A DNA stretch of 64,000 nt from Neolewinella aurantiaca (GTDB taxonomy: Bacteria; Bacteroidota; Bacteroidia; Chitinophagales; Saprospiraceae), in assembly GCF_008014675.1 (NCBI RefSeq), contig NZ_VOXD01000003.1, positions 220,530 to 284,529 on the forward strand, in the 5' to 3' direction. The position numbers and the translations under genes were made by a program. This document shows positions 53,687 to 61,460 of this stretch, piece after piece (position 1 is the stretch's first letter; the number at the start of each line of letters is the position of its first letter). The notes beneath the pieces were generated by a model, which searched no databases, was not told the origin of the DNA, and saw only the letters and a list, made by a program, of their open reading frames with translations.

Positions 53687-54760
53687 TTAGCCTTCCTGTG
53701 AGCCCTCTTTCAACTTAGTAGCATTCTCCGCTACCTGCAAACCCTCAATAACCGGCTCCAACCCACCAGAAATAATCTTATCGAGGTTATGCAGCGTAAG
53801 GTTGATGCGGTGATCGGTAACCCGGTTCTGCGGGTAGTTGTAAGTACGGATCTTTTCGGAGCGGTCTCCGCTGCCAACGAGCGATTTACGGTTAGCGGCG
53901 AGCTCGCTCTGCGCGGCCTTGTCCTGTGCCGATTTGATGCGTTGGTACAATTGCGCCATCGCTATCTCCTTGTTCTTGTGCTGCGAGCGCCCGTCCTGGC
54001 TTTCGCTCACGATCCCGGTGGGGAGGTGGGTGATCCGGATGGCCGATTCGGTTTTGTTTACGTGCTGTCCACCGGCGCCGGAGGCGCGGAAGGTGTCGAT
54101 CTTCAGGTCTGCTTTGTTGATGTTGATGTCTTCCTCTTCCATCTTCGGCAGCACGGCGACGGTGGCTGCTGAGGTGTGGACGCGGCCCTGGCTCTCCGTT
54201 TTCGGAACGCGCTGTACCCGGTGGGCACCAGACTCGAACTTGAGGTGACTGTACACATCATCTCCGTGAACTTCGATGACCAGCTTGGAATATCCTCCGG
54301 CGGTGCCTTCGTTTTCGTCGATCACTTCAATCTTCCAGCCTTTACCTTCGCAGTAGCGGCGGTACATATCGTAGAGGTCGCCGGCGAAGATGGCCGCTTC
54401 ATCGCCGCCCGCACCGGAGCGGATTTCCATGATGATGTCGCGCTCGTCTTCCGGGTCTTTGGGGATGAGCATCACCTTGATTTCCTCGTCCATCGTCTCC
54501 TTCGTTTCCCGCAACTCGTCGTACTCCATCTGCGCCATTTCGCGCATCTCGGGATCGGGGTCCTTGCGCATCGCGTCGGAGCTCTTGATGTTATCGAGCA
54601 GCTCGGAATACGTCAGGTAAGTATCCGCAATTGGCTTCAACTTGCCGTACTCCTTATTCACCTTCGTGAATTTCGACGGGTCGGTGATGATCTCCGGATC
54701 GGAGAGCTGTTCTTCAAGGTTTTTGAAGCGGTGGAAGATGGCTTCGAGTTGGTTTAACAT
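53687..54760 (-). CDS. prfA: peptide chain release factor 1
   Basis: The 357-residue protein has the RF1 domains in order, including [22 protein letters not shown] and the universal GGQ peptidyl-hydrolysis loop in [21 protein letters not shown] (near residue 233). The stop-codon-recognition PxT-type motif is not displayed clearly enough to quote, but overall sequence and length fit RF1 rather than RF2. It ends translation at UAA and UAG. Monocistronic with its own promoter. Confidence 0.96.
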   Translation of the reverse strand: MLNQLEAIFHRFKNLEEQLSDPEIITDPSKFTKVNKEYGKLKPIADTYLTYSELLDNIKSSDAMRKDPDPEMREMAQMEYDELRETKETMDEEIKVMLIPKDPEDERDIIMEIRSGAGGDEAAIFAGDLYDMYRRYCEGKGWKIEVIDENEGTAGGYSKLVIEVHGDDVYSHLKFESGAHRVQRVPKTESQGRVHTSAATVAVLPKMEEEDININKADLKIDTFRASGAGGQHVNKTESAIRITHLPTGIVSESQDGRSQHKNKEIAMAQLYQRIKSAQDKAAQSELAANRKSLVGSGDRSEKIRTYNYPQNRVTDHRINLTLHNLDKIISGGLEPVIEGLQVAENATKLKEGSQEG

Positions 54761-54785
54761 AACTGTGGAGATTCAAAAGCGGGCG

Positions 54786-54793
54786 CAAAGATA
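54786..54793 (-). promoter_or_regulatory. -7 box for prfA
   Basis: TATCTTTG on the minus strand, 26 bp upstream of the prfA ATG; perfect -7, weak -33. Confidence 0.6.
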
Positions 54794-54839
54794 ACGAAGT
54801 GCTGTTGAGTAAAGGTTTTGTAGACCAGGATTGTTTTTT

Positions 54840-54953
54840 TGCGCGGCCGCAGGTGCCGTGATAGTTAAGGGGAGCGCGCTCCGAGGGGCTCAGGTTTGGG
54901 TAAGTTCCGTGGAGCTGGCTTCCTGCAACCTTCATTGCACCCGCGGCCGCGCC
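54840..54953. repeat. inverted pair of 18-bp repeats in the prfA/mepA-like divergent gap
   Basis: TGCGCGGCCGCAGGTGCC (54840-54857, 16 of 18) and TGCACCCGCGGCCGCGCC (54936-54953, 17 of 18, opposite orientation) bound 114 bp. An inner perfect palindrome GGAGCGCGCTCC lies near 54871-54882. It starts 47 bp upstream of the prfA promoter and ends 41 bp before the next ATG. Confidence 0.88.
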
Positions 54954-54994
54954 ATTTGCACACTTCAGGAGGCGAAAACCACGTTCGGTAGCCA

Positions 54995-55708
54995 ATGAAA
55001 CACCGCACCAAAATCCTGATCGTTCTGCTTTCCGTTGTCTTAGCGGGGGTGGCCGCACCGGAACTCCTGCACCAAAACGAAGGCAAATCCCGCGCCACCG
55101 GGTCTCCCGGTAACGGGACAATTGAAAACGCCTGGCTCATCCCTTATTTTGGTGAAAACTACCGTTACTTCAGCCCGCTGAGCTATTACGTCTTCAACCG
55201 GGGCTACGCCCACCACCGGGTGCACAATGCCATTGTGGAGGCGTACGAAACCTGCGAGACCACCTGCCCTGGGGTGCAGTTCAGACTGATGGAGTGCGGC
55301 AACAAACACGGCGGAAAAATGTGGCCGCACCGGACGCATCAGTCCGGCCTTTCTGCCGACTTCATGCTACCCAAGACACTCAACGGAAAGCCGCACCGCT
55401 GGCTGGATCACCTTGGCGTCTGGCATTACACCCTGCAAACCGACCAGGCGGGCAACTATACCAGTCGCGTCGCCGTAGACTTCGAAACCATGGGCCGCCA
55501 TTTGCTGGCCCTCGACGATGCGGCCCGGAAGAACGGATTGCGCATCGAAAAGGTGATCCTCAAAATCGACCTTAAAGACGATTTTTTCAAAACACAAAGC
55601 GGAAGAGAAGTGAAGCAGCGGGGCATTTACTTTGCCCGCGCGCTACCCAAAGTTGTGGATGAACTCCACGACGACCATTATCACATAGACTTTGTGCTCA
55701 GCAACTGA
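54995..55708 (+). CDS. MepA-like penicillin-insensitive murein endopeptidase
   Basis: The 237-residue protein has an N-terminal signal or anchor (ILIVLLSVVLAGVAAP) and the LAS-type metallopeptidase pattern of MepA: HRTHQSGLSADF (His115 and Asp122 as zinc ligands) and a C-terminal DDHYHIDF with the remaining histidines. MepA enzymes cut D-alanyl-meso-diaminopimelyl cross-links in the periplasm. The protein is shorter than E. coli MepA. It is monocistronic. Confidence 0.85.
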   Translation: MKHRTKILIVLLSVVLAGVAAPELLHQNEGKSRATGSPGNGTIENAWLIPYFGENYRYFSPLSYYVFNRGYAHHRVHNAIVEAYETCETTCPGVQFRLMECGNKHGGKMWPHRTHQSGLSADFMLPKTLNGKPHRWLDHLGVWHYTLQTDQAGNYTSRVAVDFETMGRHLLALDDAARKNGLRIEKVILKIDLKDDFFKTQSGREVKQRGIYFARALPKVVDELHDDHYHIDFVLSN

Positions 55709-55721
55709 GGCTCAGCCGCGC

Positions 55722-56447
55722 TTACTGCCTCAGGCTCCACACTTCGTGCAGGGGTTCTCCTTTTGAGCTCACTCCCCGGTGTACCCAATCGCCGTTTTGG
55801 AGTTTGAAGTCGAAGCTGAGCTGCGAACCGGCACGCTCCGGGTCACGGCTGAAGAACTCGATTTTCTCGATGTACATCCCGTTCTCGTCGGTCGTGTACG
55901 ATCCACCGCCGGTGGCGGTGAACTTCTTCTTGGCGATGTCGAAGGCAATCCACTGGAAGCGGGAGCCGGAGAGAATTTTCATGGTTTTCCGGGGCGATGT
56001 CCGTCTTTCACTCAGGTCCTGCATCTTACCGTTGCGCTTACGGCCGATGATTTCCCATGCGCCCGGAAGTGCACCGGGGCTCATGTCGTCGGTACGCGTC
56101 CAGACTTTGTCTCCGTTAAAAACAAGGACACTGCCCACGAGGGAATACGGCATGGTGGAAACGCCACCCACCTGGGTAGAATCAGACGAGTCGAATTCGT
56201 AGGTGATGCTGAAGTTGTCCCAGTCGGCGCGCCAGCGGCCGCCGAGGGTGGCGATGAATTCGCCTGATTCTTTGTTGTAGGCGGTCATCACCATGAAACC
56301 GTCGGCGATGGTCATGGTGAGCGCCGAGGAGCGCCCCTGGGCGTCGGTGAAGGTCGATTCCCATGCACCAAGGAGCTTAGTAGCGGGAGATTGAGCAAAA
56401 AGCGCTGCGCCGAAGGCGAAGCTGAGGGATAGTAAGAATAAACGCAT
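55722..56447 (-). CDS. secreted lipocalin-like beta protein of unknown function
   Basis: The 241-residue protein has a signal peptide (FGAALFAQ) and two similar beta-rich halves, each starting with a G-x-W-E strand (LLGAWESTFTDAQG and LPGAWEIIGRKRNG), as in small lipocalin-like or DUF4488-type domains. No catalytic motif is recognisable. It is convergent with the MepA-like gene with only 13 bp between the stop codons, so the transcripts may overlap. Confidence 0.65.
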   Translation of the reverse strand: MRLFLLSLSFAFGAALFAQSPATKLLGAWESTFTDAQGRSSALTMTIADGFMVMTAYNKESGEFIATLGGRWRADWDNFSITYEFDSSDSTQVGGVSTMPYSLVGSVLVFNGDKVWTRTDDMSPGALPGAWEIIGRKRNGKMQDLSERRTSPRKTMKILSGSRFQWIAFDIAKKKFTATGGGSYTTDENGMYIEKIEFFSRDPERAGSQLSFDFKLQNGDWVHRGVSSKGEPLHEVWSLRQ

Positions 56448-56509
56448 AGAGAAGTTGTTTCGGACACATAACGCGCCTGCCGGGAAAAAGCTTGCTGAGA
56501 AACGGGGTT

Positions 56510-56527
56510 TGTACCTGCGTCCTCGCC
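56510..56527. repeat. degenerate single 18-bp repeat copy
   Basis: TGTACCTGCGTCCTCGCC matches the inverse core at 15 of 18. It lies in the divergent gap upstream of the lipocalin-like gene; no clear partner is visible. Confidence 0.5.
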
Positions 56528-56603
56528 CGGAATTTCAGTTAATAATGTTGGGGCCTTTGCCGGTGAATCGGAGCGGGGGAAACCAAACTATACCAGCAAT
56601 CCG

Positions 56604-56611
56604 TATATTTG
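56604..56611 (+). promoter_or_regulatory. -7 box for the Nudix-like gene
   Basis: TATATTTG, a perfect -7 box 86 bp before the ATG at 56697. Confidence 0.55.
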
Positions 56612-56696
56612 CCTGAACGATTTAGCAATAAAGTCGTTAGAACGACCAGCCGGCAGCATTTTTTGCGGGCCGACGTCATCAAAGAATACCCCACAT

Positions 56697-57083
56697 ATGG
56701 GCCTACGCAAAACTGCTTCCCTCATCATCTACCGATTCCGCGAGCGCGGTCTCGAGGTTTTTATGACCCAACAATCTGACGATTGGGGCCTGCCGGGAGG
56801 TGAAGTCAACATGGACGCCGACCAGGAATATATTGAACTGGAACCGAGCGAAGACCGCGAAGAAGCAGTTGCCGTTGAGGGCGACTGGCACGAAATTCCT
56901 TCGCTGAAGCAAATGCTTTACGAAGAGTCTGGCGAACTGAAAGACCGACTCAAGGAAATCGAACAGGGCGCTTTTGTCTCCATCAAAGACGCGCTTAAGC
57001 AGCGCCTTTCAGCCGGACAGGTTGAATTCCTCCGCGAACTTCGCGATGTGGTTACCGACCGCAATTCTGTCCGCGATCTTTAA
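56697..57083 (+). CDS. Nudix-fold-like protein lacking the Nudix box
   Basis: The 128-residue protein begins like a Nudix hydrolase (KTASLIIYRFRERGLEVFMTQ, then DDWGLPGGEVN, the W-x-LPGG entry to the Nudix box). The catalytic helix that should follow (GxxxxxExxREUxEExGU) is replaced by an acidic stretch DADQEYIELEPSEDREEA. The second half is helical. It is thus unlikely to hydrolyse nucleotides in the usual way and may be a binding or regulatory relic. It is convergent with the HU-SPOR gene, 15 bp between stops. Confidence 0.7.
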   Translation: MGLRKTASLIIYRFRERGLEVFMTQQSDDWGLPGGEVNMDADQEYIELEPSEDREEAVAVEGDWHEIPSLKQMLYEESGELKDRLKEIEQGAFVSIKDALKQRLSAGQVEFLRELRDVVTDRNSVRDL

Positions 57084-57098
57084 TCGGGTTGTTTCATT

Positions 57099-58268
57099 TT
57101 AGTTGTCCATTACGAAAGCGTCTGAGTAAATCCTCCGCAGCCGCTCTAAAATGGTGTTGAGTTCGTCTTCGGTGGTATACTCCACCTGCGCGCCTATGCG
57201 TGTGAGTCTTCCTTCCGGCCGGGCGAAGGTCTCGAAACCAGCGCGCCGGATTCGATCGATGTTTTTCTCGACGTTGCGTTGTGAACCGTACATACCGGTG
57301 GCGATGTAGGCGGTTTTACCGGCCGTTGCGGGTGAGGTTGTCGGTTCCGGAGTTGTTGCATCCGCCGGAGGCGGAATATTGATGGTCGTATTCCCTTCCC
57401 GTTCGCGAATCGGCGAATCGGCGGGTTGTTCATAAGGCTGGCTTTCAACCACAGGATCGCTGAGGCGGGGGGGCTCCTCGGGGGCTACCTGATCGGCATC
57501 GACCGGTTTCGGGCCAGGAGCGACGTTCACACGATCGGAGGGGACTTCGATGCGGTTGCTCTCGGTACGCACTACCGGGGTAGGATCAGCCGTGCGGCTG
57601 AGGATGAGCTGACCTAATTTCAGGATGATGAAAATCGCCAGCAGCATCCCGATCCCGGCAGCAACCCACCACAGTATTTTGCGGAGTTCCGGGTTGTAAA
57701 GCAGTCCGGATTTTTCCTCGTCGGTAGTAGTGGAAGCCCCCAAGCGTTTGGTCCACTTCAGGCGTTTTTTTACGGGCGCGGCCGCAGGTGCAGTGGCAGG
57801 GTTAGCGAGCATAGGATCTGCAGCTAATCGCCGTTGTTTTTCGGTTCTGACGATAGGTCTCAGTTCGATGGAAGGCAGGCCGAAATTTTCTTTGCTGTAA
57901 TTGTCTCCTCCGGAAGTGAAACTGATCTGACCATCGAAGTGCTTGAAAAAGCGCCCAAGGCCATCTACGGTGACGGAGCGTCCGGCGTCGAGGCTCTCCT
58001 GCATATTGCGCAGGAATTCTCCGAGTTGCAGCAGGGCTTCTTCGTGCGAGAGGCCTTCCCGTTCCTCCAGAGCCCGGAGGATACGGCCGTCGTCCAGTAC
58101 CAGGTTGGCGTTAAAGCTTACTTGCTCCGAGGGCGGAGCGGCCTTGCCCTCTAAAGGACTGATCAGAGCCGGCTGCGGCAGCAGCCGCAGCGTACCGAGA
58201 CCAGGAAGGCAGACCTGCTCTTCCTCCATGAGGAGATGACGAATTGTATCGTTAATGATCGTTGGCAT
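57099..58268 (-). CDS. HU/CCDC81-like and SPOR domain membrane protein
   Basis: The ATG at 58268 gives 389 residues; a TTG nine bases upstream overlaps the -7 box. The N-terminal cytoplasmic part (about 1-115) resembles the HU-CCDC81-like pair of Bacteroidota (EEQVCLPGLGTLRL; SVTVDGLGRFFKH). One membrane helix (about 198-223, ILWWVAAGIGMLLAIFIILKL) follows. A Pro-rich periplasmic linker leads to a C-terminal SPOR domain (about 315-385, AYIATGMYGSQRNVEKNIDRIRRAGFET) that binds denuded septal glycan. It links the cytoplasm to the division site. APAAAP at 160-165 is encoded by a perfect 18-bp repeat. Confidence 0.85.
   Translation of the reverse strand: MPTIINDTIRHLLMEEEQVCLPGLGTLRLLPQPALISPLEGKAAPPSEQVSFNANLVLDDGRILRALEEREGLSHEEALLQLGEFLRNMQESLDAGRSVTVDGLGRFFKHFDGQISFTSGGDNYSKENFGLPSIELRPIVRTEKQRRLAADPMLANPATAPAAAPVKKRLKWTKRLGASTTTDEEKSGLLYNPELRKILWWVAAGIGMLLAIFIILKLGQLILSRTADPTPVVRTESNRIEVPSDRVNVAPGPKPVDADQVAPEEPPRLSDPVVESQPYEQPADSPIREREGNTTINIPPPADATTPEPTTSPATAGKTAYIATGMYGSQRNVEKNIDRIRRAGFETFARPEGRLTRIGAQVEYTTEDELNTILERLRRIYSDAFVMDN
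57775..57792. repeat. perfect 18-bp repeat copy inside the HU-SPOR gene
   Basis: An exact core copy read as A-P-A-A-A-P in the cytoplasmic linker between the HU-like part and the membrane helix. No inverted partner is visible within a few hundred bases. Confidence 0.9.
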
Positions 58269-58274
58269 ATAGTA

Positions 58275-58282
58275 CAAAGATA
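58275..58282 (-). promoter_or_regulatory. -7 box for the HU-SPOR gene
   Basis: TATCTTTG on the minus strand ends only 7 bases before the ATG at 58268, which implies a leaderless or nearly leaderless message. On the plus strand TATATTGG (58304-58311) is a near-match for the divergent lipoprotein gene. Confidence 0.55.
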
Positions 58283-58334
58283 GTTACAGCAAAAGGATCG
58301 TGGTATATTGGCGCGGTCTAAACCGAATCTACCC

Positions 58335-58799
58335 ATGCGTTACCTTTCGATATTTGTTCTGGTTGTATTCCTGTCCGCATGCGGAGAGCAGGCCGCTACG
58401 GCAGGAAGCTCAGCGGCTGAGCCGGCCATGGCCGGTATTACTGACGTAAATCCTCTTAATGACCCTGCTCCCCTGTCGGAATTGGTAACTTTTAACGGAA
58501 TTGGTCCGGGCGCACACCTGGTCTCACCCTATACGTTGAAGGGCCAAGCCGTAAGAAATTGGTTTCACAACGGGCGTTTTTCGGTCTCCATCGTAGGAGA
58601 AGACGGGCTGATGATCGCTTCGTCGCCAGGTATGGCTACGGGGAATTCCACGCCGGGCGGCTGGGTTCCCTACCAGTCTAAATTAGCCTGGATTGCGGGG
58701 CCGGGCACCAAAGCCAAAATTATCCTCGCCCCCAACAGCGCCGTGGATAAGGAAGCTGGCGGGTTGCGGGCGGTCGAAATTCCAGTAATCCTTAAATAG
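58335..58799 (+). CDS. Gmad2-like domain lipoprotein
   Basis: The ATG at 58335 gives 154 residues with a lipobox (FLSAC, Cys17). After a small Ala/Ser-rich linker, residues about 50-154 fit the Gmad2 immunoglobulin-like fold: GAHLVSPYTLKGQAVRNWFHNGRFSVSIVG, GWVPYQSKLAW, and a closing RAVEIPVILK strand. Gmad2 domains are extracytoplasmic binding modules, often linked to cell-wall functions. Specific role unknown. Monocistronic. Confidence 0.75.
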   Translation: MRYLSIFVLVVFLSACGEQAATAGSSAAEPAMAGITDVNPLNDPAPLSELVTFNGIGPGAHLVSPYTLKGQAVRNWFHNGRFSVSIVGEDGLMIASSPGMATGNSTPGGWVPYQSKLAWIAGPGTKAKIILAPNSAVDKEAGGLRAVEIPVILK

Positions 58800-58834
58800 G
58801 GAAACAGCAACTACTGCATTGGTTGTACTTTCAG

Positions 58835-59048
58835 GGCGCGCGCGCAGGGCTGACGCATAGGATTCGATTTTAAGCTTTTGGCTCGAGATCATAGTCACAG
58901 CCTAAGAGCTTGCAACCCAAAACGCGTAGCGTTTTTACTAGCCCATCCCCCATGGGACCGCCGAAGGCAGCAGCGAAGCTCACGGGTTGGGGGGGGGGGG
59001 GAATACGGCTTAACTAGCCTATGCGTCAGCCCTGGGGGGGGGGGGGCG
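58835..59048. repeat. 214-bp palindromic region with two G13 tracts
   Basis: CAGGGCTGACGCATAGG (58845-58861) has a perfect 17-bp inverse at 59018-59034. The outer part of the left arm, GGCGCGCGCGCAGGGCTG, resembles the 18-bp core at its first 14 positions. Inside are a nested AAGCT/AGCTT stem (near 58872-58911), AAAACGC-GTA-GCGTTTT (near 58919-58935) and CCCAT/ATGGG. Two runs of 13 G occur at 58989-59001 and 59034-59046. The rest of the 409-bp gap to 59209 holds only the terminator at 59140-59174. Confidence 0.75.
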
Positions 59049-59139
59049 CAAAGGCGTACTTGTATGCTCAGGCCCGCAGAAGAGGTGGATGCGCTGCCGC
59101 TTCGGGGTTCTAAGCCGGGCCTTGTGCCTGTGACAGGTC

Positions 59140-59174
59140 AAAAAAAAGCCCCTTCCGAACATATCGGAAGGGGC
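59140..59174 (-). terminator. terminator of the secreted protein gene at 59209
   Basis: On the minus strand an 11-bp perfect stem (GCCCCTTCCGA and its partner, 5-base loop) is followed by seven or more T. Confidence 0.92.
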
Positions 59175-59208
59175 GAACAAACTTAAAGTCGATCATGCAA
59201 AAATCTTG

Positions 59209-59808
59209 TTACTGTAGCGCGAAGGCTGTGGTATGGTTCTTTACGTCTCCGGAGGAGACGATGAGTTGGTAGGCTCCGGATTGGAGTTGGTCGAGCTGGT
59301 AGGCACGACGAATGTCCTCGGGGCCGGAAACCTGATCGGTGAATACAGTTTCACCTTTATCGTTGGCAATCTTAATGTCTACCCGCTTTCCTGTTTTGTT
59401 GGTGTAAGCAACAACCATTGTGCGGTCAGACTTGAAGTTCATGGTCGGGTAGACCAAGTGGGTGGCTTTATCTACCTTCGCAATAGAGTACTTAGCGTTC
59501 ATCTTAAGCGGAAGGGTGGTTTTGCCCATTTTATCGGTAACGATGATGTTGTAAGTGTTACCAGAGAAGAGAACTTCTTTGAAACGCTTATTTACAAAAT
59601 CGCCTTTGGCGACAGAGTCTACGTAAACGACGTTGCCGAATGCATCCGTAATTTCGAAGGATGCTGCCTGAGAAAGGGCTACGGTACTGCGCATTACGAT
59701 TGTACCACTTGTCACGTCACGCTGGACCGTGAGGTCTTGCGGATCGATAGAAGCAAAAGCAGAAGCCGTTGCTAAAATCAGGATGAGAAATGTGGTGAAT
59801 ACTTTCAT
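59209..59808 (-). CDS. secreted protein of unknown function
   Basis: The ATG at 59808 gives 199 residues with a clear signal peptide (FLILILATASAFA); the frame is open 40 codons upstream but those residues cross the divergent regulatory region. The mature part is beta-rich with two similar segments (SFEITDAFGNVVYVDSVAKG and VDIKIANDKGETVFTDQVSG), each resembling a beta-sandwich strand pair such as those found in secretion-tail domains. No catalytic motif. It is divergent from an AraC regulator and shares its 285-bp upstream region. Confidence 0.8.
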   Translation of the reverse strand: MKVFTTFLILILATASAFASIDPQDLTVQRDVTSGTIVMRSTVALSQAASFEITDAFGNVVYVDSVAKGDFVNKRFKEVLFSGNTYNIIVTDKMGKTTLPLKMNAKYSIAKVDKATHLVYPTMNFKSDRTMVVAYTNKTGKRVDIKIANDKGETVFTDQVSGPEDIRRAYQLDQLQSGAYQLIVSSGDVKNHTTAFALQ

Positions 59809-59927
59809 GTTGCAGGGTATTTCGTTGGTCAGTATTGCATGTCCGACTCCCTTTGATAATGCAAATATGGAGCGGCTTTTGAAATCATCCCTTGCACATA
59901 TTGTCAGATTGCAAGCAATTTTTAACA

Positions 59928-59998
59928 TCGGGTTAATTCATGCGGACAGTCGGTTAATTCATGCACATTTGAGTGTCAATTTTCGCGAATTTTCGCGA
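59928..59998. promoter_or_regulatory. tandem direct repeats in the AraC divergent region, possible operator
   Basis: GGTTAATTCATGC occurs at 59931-59943 and again at 59952-59964, 21 bp apart (two helical turns). Next to it AATTTTCGCG is repeated in tandem (59979-59988 and 59989-59998). Such phased direct repeats are typical of AraC-type binding sites. CATATTTG (59869-59862, minus) and TACCTTCG (60041-60048, plus) are near-match -7 boxes of the two divergent genes on either side. Confidence 0.65.
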
Positions 59999-60093
59999 AC
60001 GTTAACATCAATTCTGACTTCGAAACGTTACTTAAACATCTACCTTCGTCTTAGAATAAAGCAAACTCCTTTTTTCCTTCCAGTTAAGACAAT

Positions 60094-60996
60094 ATGGAAA
60101 TTACACAACATCCCATACGTGAGCAGGTCACCCCAATTCCTGGTAACTCGTTTTTGGTTAAGCATTACGCTGATCCCAAGGCGCGCGTAAACAAGACTCC
60201 GAACTGGCACTACCATCCGGAACTGGAATTGGTGTACGTCCACGGGGGGCACGGCCGCCGGCATGTCGGTAGTCATGTATCTCACTATACTGATGGAGAA
60301 CTGATTCTCATTGGTTCCAATCTTCCGCATTGGGGTTTCACGGATCGGTTTACGGGAAATAAGGCTGAGACGGTTGTTCAGTTCTCTCCGGAGTTTCCTT
60401 CGGCAGATTTTCTGAACCTTCCTGAGATGCGCAACGTGAGCTATCTCTTTGATCGGGCGAGGAATGGTCTGTCCTTTAATGGTTATACCCGCCGGGTAAT
60501 GGGAGCACGAATGGAAGGGCTCATCGATCAGCCGCCGCTTCAGAGGATTCTGACCCTGGTCGATATTCTGCAAAAGCTGGCGGTAAGCGAGGAGTTTGAA
60601 TCTTTGAACGCCGATGGTTTTCACCTTCAGATCGCTACGCACGGCTACGATCGCTTCAACGATATCCAGCAGTTTCTCAGTGAGAATTTCCGCAGGGACA
60701 TTCCTCTTACCGAGGTTGCCCAGGTTGCTGGGATGACGGTACCCTCTTTTTGTCGTTACTTCAAAAAAGTAACGGGCAATACCTTCATTAACTACCTCAC
60801 CAACTTCCGCATCGTTTACGCATGTAAGTTGCTGGGTGATGATCACTCTGCTATTACCGAAGTGGCTTACGACAGTGGCTTCAATTCTCAGAGCCAGTTC
60901 AACCGGGCTTTTCGTAAGTTCGTTGGGCGTACTCCTTCGGAGTACCGGGCCGATCTTTGGGTAGGCGTGTCGGGGTCCATGCCTGACGAGAAATAG
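60094..60996 (+). CDS. AraC family transcriptional regulator
   Basis: The 300-residue protein has an N-terminal cupin-like sensing domain (about 25-110, NWHYHPELELVYVHGGHGRRHVG, GELILIGSNLPHWGF). The C-terminal AraC double helix-turn-helix (about 195-292) contains FRRDIPLTEVAQVAGMTVPSFCRYFKKVTG and the family signature AITEVAYDSGFNSQSQFNRAFRKFVGRTPSEYR. The ligand is unknown, possibly a small sugar or organic acid. It is divergent from the secreted protein gene at 59209 and likely controls it and itself through the repeats at 59928-59998. Confidence 0.92.
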   Translation: MEITQHPIREQVTPIPGNSFLVKHYADPKARVNKTPNWHYHPELELVYVHGGHGRRHVGSHVSHYTDGELILIGSNLPHWGFTDRFTGNKAETVVQFSPEFPSADFLNLPEMRNVSYLFDRARNGLSFNGYTRRVMGARMEGLIDQPPLQRILTLVDILQKLAVSEEFESLNADGFHLQIATHGYDRFNDIQQFLSENFRRDIPLTEVAQVAGMTVPSFCRYFKKVTGNTFINYLTNFRIVYACKLLGDDHSAITEVAYDSGFNSQSQFNRAFRKFVGRTPSEYRADLWVGVSGSMPDEK

Positions 60997-61011
60997 TTGA
61001 ACTCTTGCTTA

Positions 61012-61102
61012 GGGCACAAACCATATTGTCGCTTACCCCCTTCCCAGCCTCCCCACATCGCTACACTGGGGAGGAGCAACCGCGACAATCTGGTTTGTGC
61101 CC
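61012..61102. repeat. 91-bp palindrome between convergent genes
   Basis: The arms 61012-61032 and 61082-61102 are inverse copies at 20 of 21 positions (starting GGGCACAAACCA). Inside, CCTCCCCA (61048-61055) pairs with TGGGGAGG (61067-61074). It lies between the AraC gene and the DUF4296 gene, starting 15 bp after one stop and ending 25 bp before the other. No T-run. Sequence unrelated to the 18-bp family. Confidence 0.8.
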
Positions 61103-61127
61103 CTTGTTTATGATTCTGGCCTAACTA

Positions 61128-61460
61128 TTATTCTTCCGGCTCAGTCTCCATTCTGGCGAGTGAAACTCCTATCCTTGTATATAAGGAATCTACCCATGCG
61201 GGCTCCTTCCGGACGATCCACATCAGGCTGTCGAAGCTGGTGCGGGAGAACCCGTGATCCTCGAGTACCTTATTATAGTATACCTCCTGCATGGAATCAC
61301 GAACAAGTACCGGGATTTCCGTTGAAAGGGCTTCGGCGAGGTGAAGATCGGTCATTACGGGGGTAATGACGTCGAGGTCAACCGGGCAATCTCCTACATC
61401 GGGGCTGGTGCATGCAGTAAGAATAAGCGTCAGGACAAAGAGAAGAGTAGGGCGGATCAT
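61128..61460 (-). CDS. DUF4296 family lipoprotein
   Basis: The 110-residue protein has a lipobox (LILTAC, Cys17) and the DUF4296 pattern: a helix with MTDLHLAEA, then YYNKVLEDHGFSRTSFDSLMWIVRKEP, which is the conserved 'Y..ILKKY..T...F..S..YY' part in altered form. Function unknown, Bacteroidota-specific. Its ATG overlaps the stop of the upstream phosphatase gene by four bases (ATGA), so the two are translationally coupled. Confidence 0.85.
   Translation of the reverse strand: MIRPTLLFVLTLILTACTSPDVGDCPVDLDVITPVMTDLHLAEALSTEIPVLVRDSMQEVYYNKVLEDHGFSRTSFDSLMWIVRKEPAWVDSLYTRIGVSLARMETEPEE

Noticed and set aside
58878..59186. 102-residue plus-strand frame across the poly-G palindrome
   Set aside because: It crosses both G13 runs and the terminator of the opposite gene, with no start signal or protein features.
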